A stretch of DNA of 64,000 bases, taken from positions 620,001-684,000 of the forward strand of contig NZ_CP068595.1 of NCBI RefSeq assembly GCF_016772475.1, given 5' to 3'. This stretch comes from Paenibacillus sonchi (GTDB lineage: Bacteria > Bacillota > Bacilli > Paenibacillales > Paenibacillaceae). Below the pieces are notes generated by a model. That model ran no database searches. It had not been told where the DNA came from and saw only the letters and a program-made list of their open reading frames with translations. The translations under genes and the position numbers were made by a program. Shown here piece by piece: positions 50,149 through 58,266 of the stretch. The stretch's first letter is position 1. Every line of letters begins with the position of its first letter.

Positions 50149-50582
50149 CGGATAATCTTCCTTGTGAATAAGAGTACGCCTGCTTTTATTATAAATAAGC
50201 CGCTATCCATTAACCGCGCCCGGTTTACGCCTTGGCAGCTATATTACCAATAAGCAACATGCATAAAACGCCGCCGTTATATCAAAAAACCGGAAGCCCT
50301 CCGGCCCCGGTCTCTTCTTATATCCATTGGACCAGTCTATGTCCCATGGCCTAGCATTCCTAATTCACTCAGAACCAATGATCGGGAGTCATCACGCTGC
50401 TGTGCTTCAAGCGTCTCCAGCGGTTGCGGAAAATCCCGCTCCCTCCGCCTTTGCAGTCGGTATTGCAGATCCGTCGTCTTATCATTTTGTTCATTCTCCC
50501 CTTCCAGGCAGCAGTTCACATCGTATGTAAACAGGCTGCAACGTATTTACCCCGGCTGGAAAAAACTGAAACAACCGGGAAA
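50149..50582. other. Intergenic region, no gene seen
   Basis: About 430 bases of mixed composition. There is a GC-rich hairpin CCGGAAGCCCTCCGG at about 50290 on the 3' side of the araC gene. It has no proper T-run in the direction of that gene. Nothing else is supported. Confidence 0.45.
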
Positions 50583-51367
50583 TCAGCGGATTTCGGACGG
50601 ACTTTTCCCGGTGTGCTGCTTAAATTGGCGGCTGAAAAAGAAAATATCGCGGTAGCCCAGCGCATCCGCCACCTCGGTCACGTTCATTCCGGCGTACAGC
50701 AGCAGATGCTGTGCCCGCTCAATCCGGGTGCGGATCACATAAGACTGAACGGAAGATCCGGTAATCTCCTTGAATTTGATTGAAAAATAACGCGGCGACA
50801 GCCCTGCGCGCGCCGCCAGATCCTCCACCCGATGCATCGCTCCGGGATGCTGGCTGACATAGTTGGCCACCTCATGGATGACCTCTGCGAGCTGGTTGCT
50901 TACATGGCGTTCCACCGGCATCACCTGATCCTCACGCAGCAGATGAATCATCAGCTGCTTCAGAATGAGCTGGCCTTCCTCCTGTGCCGCGAAGGTCTTC
51001 ACCAGGAACAGGCGGACATACCGGGCCAGCAGATGCTCGAACTCCACCGTTTCCGACAGCACGCGGTAAGGCTCGGGAATGTCTGTCACATCCTCAGCAA
51101 CATCAAAGTGAATATATGTAAGCACAAGCGGCTTTTGCGGATTATGGGTCGCACTCGTATGATCTCCGGGACGGAACAGGAAGCAGCTCCCCTGGCCCAC
51201 CTGATAAGGCACCCCTCTGCGCACAACCGTGCCTTCCCCGCTCCAGACATAGAACAAATCATAATTTTGCAGCGGCTTCTCTCTTTTTGCCATTTCCAGC
51301 CCGGTTCGCAGACAATCTTCGCCAGAGCCGGCAGGATCACAAAAGAGGACGGCGATGCATGCAGCAT
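50583..51367 (-). pseudogene. AraC-family transcriptional regulator with cupin-like sensor, frameshifted near residue 28
   Basis: Regulator of about 262 residues when repaired. The ATG at 51367 follows AGGGGGG and opens LHASPSSFVILPALAKIVCE ending PGWKWQK. The next residues of the family, KREKPLQNYDLFYVW, are in the next frame, so one base is missing in the T5 run at 51284-51288 (an A-run on the coding strand). The sensor part contains VWSGEGTVVRRGVPYQVGQG and FLFRPGDHTSATH. The C-terminal domain has two helix-turn-helix units (VEDLAARAGLSPRYFSIKFK and VTEVADALGYRDIFFFSRQF). It probably senses a sugar-like ligand, but the target is unknown. The untranslated leader holds a structured element shared with the 19.8 kb region. 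Confidence 0.83.
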
Positions 51368-51445
51368 AATGTTCCCCCCTAAAAGTTTTGCGGGATTCCG
51401 CTTCTTCGAGATTACTTTGCAGCAAAACTCGCTTCGGAAGCGTCC
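51368..51445 (-). promoter_or_regulatory. Structured leader element upstream of araC
   Basis: On the minus strand GCTTCCGAAGC (51441-51431) is followed by AGTTTTGC (51429-51422), 30 bases, and GCAAAACT (51391-51384), then TTTAGGGGGG (Shine-Dalgarno) and the ATG at 51367. It is the same arrangement as in the element at 19.8 kb, with A-T replaced by G-C in both arms of the stem (AGTTTTAC/GTAAAACT there, AGTTTTGC/GCAAAACT here). This compensatory change supports a base-paired RNA or a mobile palindromic repeat. Confidence 0.65.
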
Positions 51446-51513
51446 CCAATATTCGGTACAAAATACAACAGGCCGCCTGTTCGCGGCATTTCCATACTTC
51501 TCATAATACCTTG

Positions 51514-53297
51514 TCATGTCCTATTTTGCACATCCTTCCAGGCCAGCAGGAGACGATTGACCCCGATTTCCAGCTGCCCGCTGTCCAAATGGGCAAAAGA
51601 AAAGCAGGCGGCCGGCGCACCCGGCACGACCCGGTACAGCGCGGCGTCCCGGAAATCCGTGCCGCGCTTAAGCGCCGCCGCCCGGAAGGCGGCGAATTCC
51701 TCCCTGCTGCGCCGCCAGTGCGCGTAGATATGCAGACCCGCATCGCCGGGCAGCGGCTCAAACAGCAGACCGAGCCGCTCCGACAGCAGGGAGCGGAAGA
51801 TGCGGGCACGCTCGCCATAAATGCGCGTCATCCGCCGCAGGTGACGGCCGTAGCCGCCGGTATGCATGAAGCGCGCCAGTGCGCGCTGCTCCAATTGGGC
51901 TCCCGGCAGCGGCTCATACAGCGCTTTGGCGGCGGTTACCGGCTTGATCAGCCAGGGCGGCAGGACCGCATAGCCCAGCCTTAAGCCGGAGAACATGCTG
52001 TTCGAGAACGAGCCGATGTAGACGACCCGCTCCTCGCGGTCAAGCGCCTTCAGCGGTTCTATGGGCCGCCCGCCCCAGCGGAACTCGCTGTCATAATCGT
52101 CCTCAACGATCAGCGCTTCCTGCCGGCGCGCCCACTCCAGCAGACGGCGCCGCCGGTCCAGCGGCAGCACCGCGCCAGTGGGGAACTGGCGGCTTGGCGT
52201 AACGAACAGCAGCCGGGCCGCCCAATCCTGCGGCACCAGCCCGCTTTCGTCTACCCGGCCAAGCAGCAGCTCTCCCCGGAAATCTCCACCGCTCTGCGGA
52301 TGCCGTGAAATCCGGGATCTTCGACAACAGCAGGGCTTCCTGGCTCCAGCAGCAGCTGTGCCAGAAGAACAATACCCTGCATCGAGCCGCTGAACAGCAC
52401 GATGTGTTCCGCTTCTGCCCGGATGCCCCGGGTCACGCGGAGATGGGCGGCAATGGCCCGCCGCAGGCCTTCTTCCCCTTGAGGCGGGCAATAACCCTCC
52501 AGCAGCCCGCCGCTTTTGCCTCCGGCGTATTTCAGCGCACTCCGCCATTCGGCGTAAGGAAAATGCTCCATCAGCATTCCCCGGCTCCGAAAGCTGACGA
52601 ATGCCCCATCCGCCGGTTCATATATGGAGACATGTTGGTGCATCAGCCGGTTTCCCCAGCTGGAGAGCGGTTTCCCGGAGTAAGGCTCTCCCGGTAAAGA
52701 AGCAGTGGGGGCCGCATCAGAAGCATTAGGAGCATTAGAAGCAACAGGTACGTGTACATTACCTATGATTCCAGTTTGTACCGCATAATAACCGGTTTCC
52801 CCAGGATCGGCGGATTCTTGGACTGGCATGGTTCCCTCAGCCTGCGGATCACCACCGCTATCCGCCGCCCCGGCCATTCCCGCTTCTGCACAGTGGGCAC
52901 TATCCGCCGGCTCCATCATCCCCGCTTCATCAAAGGCTGCCTCAGCAGGTTTCCCCGCAGGAGCAGGCTCTTTTAACATATCCGCTGCACCCTCACCTTC
53001 GGCCTCTTGGGCTGCCCCCTTCCGCTCCCCTTCTGCCGGATAAAAACTGTCATCCGCGACAAAGGTGCCCCGGCCGGTCTCTGTCCGGATGTAGCCGTCA
53101 GCCAGCAGCATATCGTAAACCTGGGATGCCGAACCCCGTGACATTGCGTACAGCTCCGCCAGCTTCCGTGTCGACGGCAGTCTTGTCCCGCCCGGCAGAG
53201 TCCCGCCAAGGATCGCTGCGCGCAGCGCATGGTACAGAGCCAGATATTTGTAGCGGTGCACCGCCAGGTACTGGTCATATGGCAACGTAAAATTCAT
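51514..53297 (-). pseudogene. MocR/PdxR-type GntR regulator with aminotransferase-like domain, frameshifted
   Basis: N-terminal GntR winged helix (residues 1-75: KYLALYHALRAAILGG, LPSTRKLAELYAMSRGSASQ, YIRTETGRGTFVAD). An unusually long linker (about 85-215) rich in Ala, Glu and Pro precedes the fold-type I aminotransferase-like domain. The frame breaks after GIRRAVEISGE: one base is missing in the C4 run at 52274-52277 (G-run on the coding strand), and the continuation ELLLGRVDESGLVPQDW is in the next frame, ending at 51514. Repaired length is about 594 residues. The position of the PLP-binding Lys (GSFSK in the family) is Asn here (GSFSNSMFSGLRLGY). It is divergent from a PNPOx-like gene, as expected for a vitamin B6-related regulator. 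Confidence 0.85.
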
Positions 53298-53335
53298 GTC
53301 CCTACCTCTTCACATCAAAGTGGACTAATAAAATT

Positions 53336-53364
53336 AATGTAAACCGGTCCTTTTTTATTGTCAA
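53336..53364 (-). promoter_or_regulatory. Promoter of the MocR-type regulator
   Basis: On the minus strand TTGACA (53364-53359), 17 bases, TACATT (53341-53336). The spacer contains GGACCGG, and GTGGAC/GGTCC half-sites flank the -10, which might be the regulator's own operator in the divergent region. Confidence 0.55.
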
Positions 53365-53440
53365 TTCTTCCTCTATTCTAAGGAAACCGTTTGATCCGGA
53401 GCATAGGACTCCGCAACCCATGAGAAAAGGAAGTGCCGTT

Positions 53441-54064
53441 ATGCGCAGAAAAGAATTTCAGGTAGAGCAGGAAGAGGAGCTGATCGAGTTTCTGGGCGGA
53501 ATGAGCTTTGGTTTTCTCGGTACCAGCGATGAGCAGGGGCAGCCGCGTGTGACGCCGCTGAATTTTGTATATATGGAGGGAAACTTCTATTTCCACGGCA
53601 GCCATGCCGGAGGCAAAATGAAGAGCATCCGCCACAATCAGCAGGTATGCTTCACTGTTGCCGACGAATATGCGCTCATTCCCTCCTATTTCAGCGATCC
53701 CGAGCTGGCCTGCCCCGCCACCGCCTATTTCAAAAGCGTAACCGCTTATGGACAGGCTGAGCTTGTAGAGGATGCTGCCGAAAAAGCAGCCGTACTTACT
53801 CATTTTATGCAAAAACTCCAGCCGGAAGGCGGTTTTGCCCCAATTGATGCCGAAGATCCCAGATACCGTTCACGGCTGAAGGGTGTCGCAGTAGTGCGAA
53901 TCGTTCCCGAAGAGATCGCGGCCAAGTTCAAATTCGGCCAGAATCTGAAGGAAGAGGAGCGGACCGCCGTTACACAGGGACTGAAGGACAGAAACGGGGC
54001 ACGTGACGCCGAAACCATTGCCATGATGGAAAAATACTGCCCCTTCCATTCCAATATAGATTGA
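53441..54064 (+). CDS. Pyridoxamine 5'-phosphate oxidase-family (FMN-binding split barrel) protein
   Basis: Protein of 207 residues of the PNPOx-like split-barrel family. The FMN-binding strands are visible as FGFLGTSDEQGQPRVTPL and NFVYMEGNFYFHGSHAGGKM, followed by VCFTVADEYALIPSYF, as in the NimA-like and PNPOx-like group (YhbP and relatives). The start at 53441 is set by AAAGGA nine bases upstream; seven more codons upstream are open. It faces the MocR/PdxR-type regulator across a 140-base divergent promoter region, which suggests regulation by it. Whether it oxidises a B6 vitamer or another substrate is unknown. Confidence 0.88.
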   Translation: MRRKEFQVEQEEELIEFLGGMSFGFLGTSDEQGQPRVTPLNFVYMEGNFYFHGSHAGGKMKSIRHNQQVCFTVADEYALIPSYFSDPELACPATAYFKSVTAYGQAELVEDAAEKAAVLTHFMQKLQPEGGFAPIDAEDPRYRSRLKGVAVVRIVPEEIAAKFKFGQNLKEEERTAVTQGLKDRNGARDAETIAMMEKYCPFHSNID

Positions 54065-54542
54065 ACTTGAACCGCCCAAACCCGATAACTCTTACGTTCA
54101 GTTTATATAGTGGAAAAAGTATCACTAATCAAGCTCATTCCGCTTATGAAGCAGCCTATGTTGGAAAAAGTACCACTATTTTCGCTGAAAATGGCCATAT
54201 GAAGGAAATATCCACGAATTAGGTGTACAAATTCCAACTAAGACCTCCTGAAACCAGGAATTCAGCTCATTAGTTTTACTTTTTAACCACTCATTAGCTT
54301 TAGTTCCTGACATGCTTCATGGTTTTCCCAAGCCCTCACGTTCTCCAATTCAACTCTTTTCCCCGAATGCCTTAGCTTCACGTATGGCGATTGGTTTCCT
54401 ACGATGAGATAAGGTGCGGGAGAATCCGCGGCAAATTTTCTAAAAGGTTCAGCAAAAAACGTCTTTCATCAGTGACGGCGGAGTATCACGGTGATATAAT
54501 GTTAGGCAATGTTAACGTATATCCCAGAAGAATACCGGAAGG
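54065..54542. other. Intergenic region with a repeated GGAAAAAGTA motif
   Basis: About 480 bases with no gene. GTGGAAAAAGTATCACTAAT at 54111-54130 and TTGGAAAAAGTACCACTATT at 54164-54183 are relatives of the ATTAGTGATACTTTTTCCAC motif of the 125-bp repeats at 17.4-17.8 kb, in the opposite orientation. The rest is AT-rich and featureless. The aminotransferase promoter should lie at its right end. Confidence 0.6.
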
Positions 54543-54551
54543 ATGAAACTG

Positions 54552-55853
54552 ATGAATCCATTGGCTGAACAATTGAATGACAGCATCAAGGCAGGCAATG
54601 AACATGTGTACGATATGCTCTCCAATCTGGGCAAAGCGCTGTATTATCCCAAGGAGGGCATTCTGAGCCAATCCGCCGAAGCGGCTGCTCATGCCAAGAA
54701 ATACAACGCAACCATCGGTATTGCCACCGAACATGGTGTACCTATGCACCTCGGCGTTATTCAGGAAAAGCTCTCCGCTTACAGCCCCAAGGATTTGTAC
54801 GGCTACGCTCCGCCGGCAGGCAAGCCGGAGCTGCGCACCCTGTGGCGGGAAAAAATGCTTCGCGAGACGCCGTCGCTTGAAGGCAAGTCCTTCGGCAACC
54901 CTATCGCTACCAATGCCCTGACCCATGGGCTCAGCATCGTTGCCGACCTGTTCGCCGATCAGGGGGATGCCGTCATCTATCCGGACAAAAACTGGGAGAA
55001 CTACGAGCTGACCTTCGGCGTCCGCCGTCTCAGCGACACCGTGAACTATCCGCTCTTCACGGAAGATATGAGCTTCAACAGCGAAGGGCTGCTGGATGCC
55101 CTGCTGGCCCAGAAGGACCGCGGCAAAGCCATTGTGCTGCTTAACTTCCCGAATAACCCTACGGGCTATACTCCCGGCATCAAGGAAGGCGAAGCGATTG
55201 TTGCCGCTATTCTGCGCGCAGCGGAAGAAGGCATCAATGTTGTGGTGGTCAGCGATGATGCTTATTTCGGACTCTTTTTCGAGGATTCACTGAAGGAATC
55301 CCTGTTTGGCCGTCTGGCTAACCTGCATCCGCGCGTGCTTGCCGTGAAGATTGACGGAGCGACCAAAGAAGAGTTCGTCTGGGGCTTCCGCGTCGGCTTC
55401 ATCACCTATGCTTCAGACAGCAAGGAAGTGCTCGCTGCCCTGGAGCAGAAGACAATGGGGATTATCCGCGCCACCATCTCCAGCGGACCGCATCCCTCAC
55501 AGACTTTCGTGCTCGATGCGCTCAAATCGCCGGAATTTGCCGAACAGAAGGAAGAGAAGTTCCAGATTATGAAGGGCCGTGCCAACAAAGTGAAGGCACT
55601 GCTGGACAGCGGCAAATACGGCGATGAGGTATGGACCTATTATCCGTTCAACTCCGGGTACTTTATGTGCCTGAAGCTGCACACCGTTCCGGCTGACGCC
55701 CTGCGTCTGCACCTGATCCATAACTACGGTCTGGGGACCATTGCCCTGGGTGAGACCGATCTGCGCGTGGCCTTCTCCTGTATTGAAGAAGATCAGCTAG
55801 AGGATCTGTTCGATATGGTCTATGCAGGAATCCGCGATCTGGAAAAAGCCTAA
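54552..55853 (+). CDS. Class I/II aminotransferase (PLP-dependent)
   Basis: Aminotransferase of 433 residues. PLP-fold features are YGYAPPAGKPELRTLWREKM, NALTHGLSIVADLF, VLLNFPNNPTGYTPG and VVVVSDDAYFGLFFE. KIDGATKEEFVWGFRVGF has the catalytic Lys (K in ATKEEF) at the usual position before the Arg-rich stretch. The start at 54552 is preferred because GGAAGG at 54537-54542 is nine bases upstream; an in-frame ATG three codons earlier abuts it. The substrate is likely an aromatic or branched-chain amino acid; I cannot be more precise. A strong terminator follows. Confidence 0.9.
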   Translation: MNPLAEQLNDSIKAGNEHVYDMLSNLGKALYYPKEGILSQSAEAAAHAKKYNATIGIATEHGVPMHLGVIQEKLSAYSPKDLYGYAPPAGKPELRTLWREKMLRETPSLEGKSFGNPIATNALTHGLSIVADLFADQGDAVIYPDKNWENYELTFGVRRLSDTVNYPLFTEDMSFNSEGLLDALLAQKDRGKAIVLLNFPNNPTGYTPGIKEGEAIVAAILRAAEEGINVVVVSDDAYFGLFFEDSLKESLFGRLANLHPRVLAVKIDGATKEEFVWGFRVGFITYASDSKEVLAALEQKTMGIIRATISSGPHPSQTFVLDALKSPEFAEQKEEKFQIMKGRANKVKALLDSGKYGDEVWTYYPFNSGYFMCLKLHTVPADALRLHLIHNYGLGTIALGETDLRVAFSCIEEDQLEDLFDMVYAGIRDLEKA

Positions 55854-55875
55854 TCACAAGCTGTAAAATAGATGT

Positions 55876-55905
55876 CAGCCCCGGCCGTGCCGGGGCTGCT
55901 TTTTT
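55876..55905 (+). terminator. Intrinsic terminator of the aminotransferase gene
   Basis: CAGCCCCGGC pairs with GCCGGGGCTG across CGT and is followed by CTTTTTT. It starts 22 bases after the stop. Confidence 0.93.
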
Positions 55906-55930
55906 GCGGGCCGTTATGGCATTGGCCTAT

Positions 55931-55958
55931 ACACGTTGTTCCCTCCGCACATACAATA
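55931..55958 (+). promoter_or_regulatory. Sigma-K-like promoter of the YjcZ gene
   Basis: CATACAATA at 55950-55958 fits the sigma-K -10 consensus CATANNNTA exactly. An AC dinucleotide, the minimal sigma-K -35, lies 17 bases upstream at 55931-55932. The start codon follows 45 bases later. Confidence 0.5.
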
Positions 55959-56003
55959 CGGTGTACTCAAGTACAATAACTCACACGCGAAAGGGGAATG
56001 AAC

Positions 56004-56114
56004 ATGAGCGAAGAAGTTAGAGGCGGATACGGATACCCTGGGTTTACAAGCACTGGTGCAATTCTGGTTCTCTTTATCCTGCTGGTTATCATCAGCCGTT
56101 CACTCTTTGTCTAA
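56004..56114 (+). CDS. YjcZ-family sporulation protein
   Basis: Very small protein of 36 residues. It begins SEEVRGGYGYPGFTST and continues with a single hydrophobic stretch (GAILVLFILLVIISRSLFV). This Gly/Tyr-rich start plus one C-terminal membrane-type helix is characteristic of YjcZ/SscA-like proteins of spore formers, some of which take part in late coat assembly. AAGGGGAATGAAC before the ATG is a good ribosome binding site. The preceding sequence has a sigma-K-like -10 element, as expected for a late mother-cell gene. It is monocistronic. The annotation is easily missed because of its length. Confidence 0.85.
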   Translation: MSEEVRGGYGYPGFTSTGAILVLFILLVIISRSLFV

Positions 56115-56254
56115 CCGGGAATGAACATCCCGGGAGGGAGCTCCGGCTCTCTCCCACTTGCCCGCGTTTTACAGCATTCCCTGTTTCTTGCCTCCGTTCC
56201 AAACAGGAATTTCTTCAATTCCAGAAATAGGTTTAGATAAGCTTCAACTATCAG

Positions 56255-56301
56255 AAAAAGACGCCCTGACGGAGCTATGCTCCGCTCAAGGCGTCTTTTT
56301 T
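56255..56301. terminator. Bidirectional terminator between yjcZ-like gene and ecsB
   Basis: AAAAAGACGCCCTGACGGAG at 56255-56274 pairs with CTCCGCTCAAGGCGTCTTTTTT around GCTATG. A-run and T-run at the two ends allow termination on both strands. It ends at the ecsB stop. Confidence 0.9.
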
Positions 56302-57518
56302 CAGATATCGTCGTCGTCCTGCGCCGATTTGCGGGAGGCCCTGCTTTTGAAGAGATAGGCCAGCAGCGCGCCGGCCAGAAAGGTCCCGATGACCGGCAGC
56401 GGCCGCCCGGCGATCCCAGTCAGAAAAGGTACAGCGGTCAGCATAGCCAGCAGCAAATGTGCGCGGAAGATGAACTGAATCGTACTGCTTGCCTTGCTGC
56501 CCTCCGGCAGCGGATAGACAGTCAGCCAGAACGATTCGCTATGCAGCTTGCGCAGCGCCGATAGCTGTACGCCCATGACCAGCACGAAGAACAAATAGAT
56601 GCCGGAACCGATGTAGCTCTCCCGGTTCCACCAGACCAGCAGCAGCGCCAGGAGGAAGATCCGGATCACGATACCGAAGATGTCGCCCCTGGCGAAGCTT
56701 TTGGTCAGCAGGAAGCGGTAAGCGGTGCTGCGCCGCCAGGCGATCCCCGCGCCCCACTTGGACAAGTAGCGGCGGGGATAGACCCGCTGCTCCCGTCCGG
56801 GCACATCCACGAACCATCCGAGGATCATCAGCGCTCTTGCCCCTTGATTGCGCTCGGTGGCGATCAGCCGTTCCCAGGGAACGGAGAGCCGTGCCGGAAC
56901 GGCTAGCGCCGCCACATAGGCTGCTGCCAGAATAACAATAAAGATCAGTGCCCGGAGCGCAGGCTGCCAGAGCCAGGCGGCAATCATCAGGCCGGAGACT
57001 GCCCAGCGGAGCAGGCTGTAGCCCATGGAAGCCGGACGGGACAGCATGGCAAGCTCCCGCCACAGGCCAAAGCTTGCCAATATTTTCACCAGAATCAGCA
57101 CAGCCAATGTGGCAAACAGCATTTGATGAGAATCATCCGTCCGTATGTACAGCGGCCAGAGTGTAATCAGCACGAAGGCCAGACGCAGAATTTTCCACAC
57201 ATTTCCGGCGGTCCAGGCAGGAGCGAAATATTCCTTCATCCGGTGGCCCTGCGGAAGCAGAAAAATCGTATCCGGGCTTTGCAGATAGGTCCGGAAGCTG
57301 CTATGCGCCGCTGCAGGCAGCAGCAGCACCAGCATGATCCAGCGGATGGGAATGCCTTCAGGGACATCGCGGAGCAGCGAGGTATACCAGGCCGAGAAGA
57401 TAATCAGCACCAGCAGGAAAACCATCGCGATACCGCTCTGAATGATATAACCTACATAAGGAGTGAGGCCTCCCATGAACCGGCTGCGCCGCTGCCGGCG
57501 CAGCTCCTTCAAATCCAT
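56301..57518 (-). CDS. ecsB: ABC transporter permease EcsB
   Basis: Membrane protein of 405 residues with about nine to ten hydrophobic helices, matching EcsB. The N terminus LKELRRQRRSRFMGGLTPY and the loop SPDTIFLLPQGHRMKEYFAP are characteristic. GGAGGG precedes its ATG. It follows ecsA directly. In Bacillus the EcsAB transporter is needed for proper function of membrane proteases, secretion, competence and sporulation; its substrate is uncertain, with peptide export discussed. No ecsC follows. Confidence 0.9.
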   Translation of the reverse strand: MDLKELRRQRRSRFMGGLTPYVGYIIQSGIAMVFLLVLIIFSAWYTSLLRDVPEGIPIRWIMLVLLLPAAAHSSFRTYLQSPDTIFLLPQGHRMKEYFAPAWTAGNVWKILRLAFVLITLWPLYIRTDDSHQMLFATLAVLILVKILASFGLWRELAMLSRPASMGYSLLRWAVSGLMIAAWLWQPALRALIFIVILAAAYVAALAVPARLSVPWERLIATERNQGARALMILGWFVDVPGREQRVYPRRYLSKWGAGIAWRRSTAYRFLLTKSFARGDIFGIVIRIFLLALLLVWWNRESYIGSGIYLFFVLVMGVQLSALRKLHSESFWLTVYPLPEGSKASSTIQFIFRAHLLLAMLTAVPFLTGIAGRPLPVIGTFLAGALLAYLFKSRASRKSAQDDDDI

Positions 57519-57519
57519 A

Positions 57520-58266
57520 TCATTTCCCTCCCTGCACCAGTTCGTAGAACAGCTGCTCCAGATTCAGTCCCTGCAGTCCGGCAGCCGCGCTCATCTCGGC
57601 CAGCGTACCCTGCGCGATCACCTTGCCGCGGTGCAGGACAATGAACCTGTCACAGTAATTCTCAATGGTAGAGAGAATATGGGAGCTTAACAGAATCGAA
57701 GCTCCGGTATTCTTCAGCTCCAGCATGAAATCAAGCAGGGAGCGGATGCCCAAAGGGTCCAGCCCCAAAAATGGCTCGTCGATCACATACAGCGCCGGAC
57801 GCGCCACAAAGGCGCACATAATCATGACCTTCTGCTTCATCCCTTTGGACAAATGCGAGGACAGTGTATCCATCTTATCATCCATATTAAAAAGTGCGGC
57901 CAGCCGGCTGCTGCGGGATTCATAATCGCTCTGCTCCACGCCGTAAGCCCTGGCGGTAAATTCCACATGCTCGCGTACTGTCATTTCCTCATACAGCAGC
58001 GGGGACTCCGGCACAAAGGACAGTGCGCCGTGATAGGCTTCCGGGTCGCTGCTCCGGGTCTTCCCCTGGACCGTGATCTCGCCTTTATGCGGCGACATCA
58101 GGCCCAGAATATGCTTCATGGTCGTGCTTTTGCCTGCTCCGTTCAATCCGATCAGCCCGACCATTTCTCCAGGCTGTACCTCAAGGCCGATATCGTGAAG
58201 CACCGGCTTGTTCAGGCTGTAGCCTCCGCTTAAGCCCGTAATTTCCAATACGGGGGCAGTACTCAT
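57520..58266 (-). CDS. ecsA: ABC transporter ATP-binding protein EcsA
   Basis: ATPase subunit of 248 residues. Walker A is GLNGAGKSTTMKHILGLM, the Q-loop is in LSFVPESPLLYEEMTV, the signature is the variant LSKGMKQKV (as in EcsA rather than LSGGQ), and Walker B is YVIDEPFLGLDPLG followed by the switch His in LLSSHILSTIENY. The gene overlaps the end of the DEAD-box helicase by four bases and ends one base before the ecsB start, so the three form an operon. Confidence 0.93.
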   Translation of the reverse strand: MSTAPVLEITGLSGGYSLNKPVLHDIGLEVQPGEMVGLIGLNGAGKSTTMKHILGLMSPHKGEITVQGKTRSSDPEAYHGALSFVPESPLLYEEMTVREHVEFTARAYGVEQSDYESRSSRLAALFNMDDKMDTLSSHLSKGMKQKVMIMCAFVARPALYVIDEPFLGLDPLGIRSLLDFMLELKNTGASILLSSHILSTIENYCDRFIVLHRGKVIAQGTLAEMSAAAGLQGLNLEQLFYELVQGGK

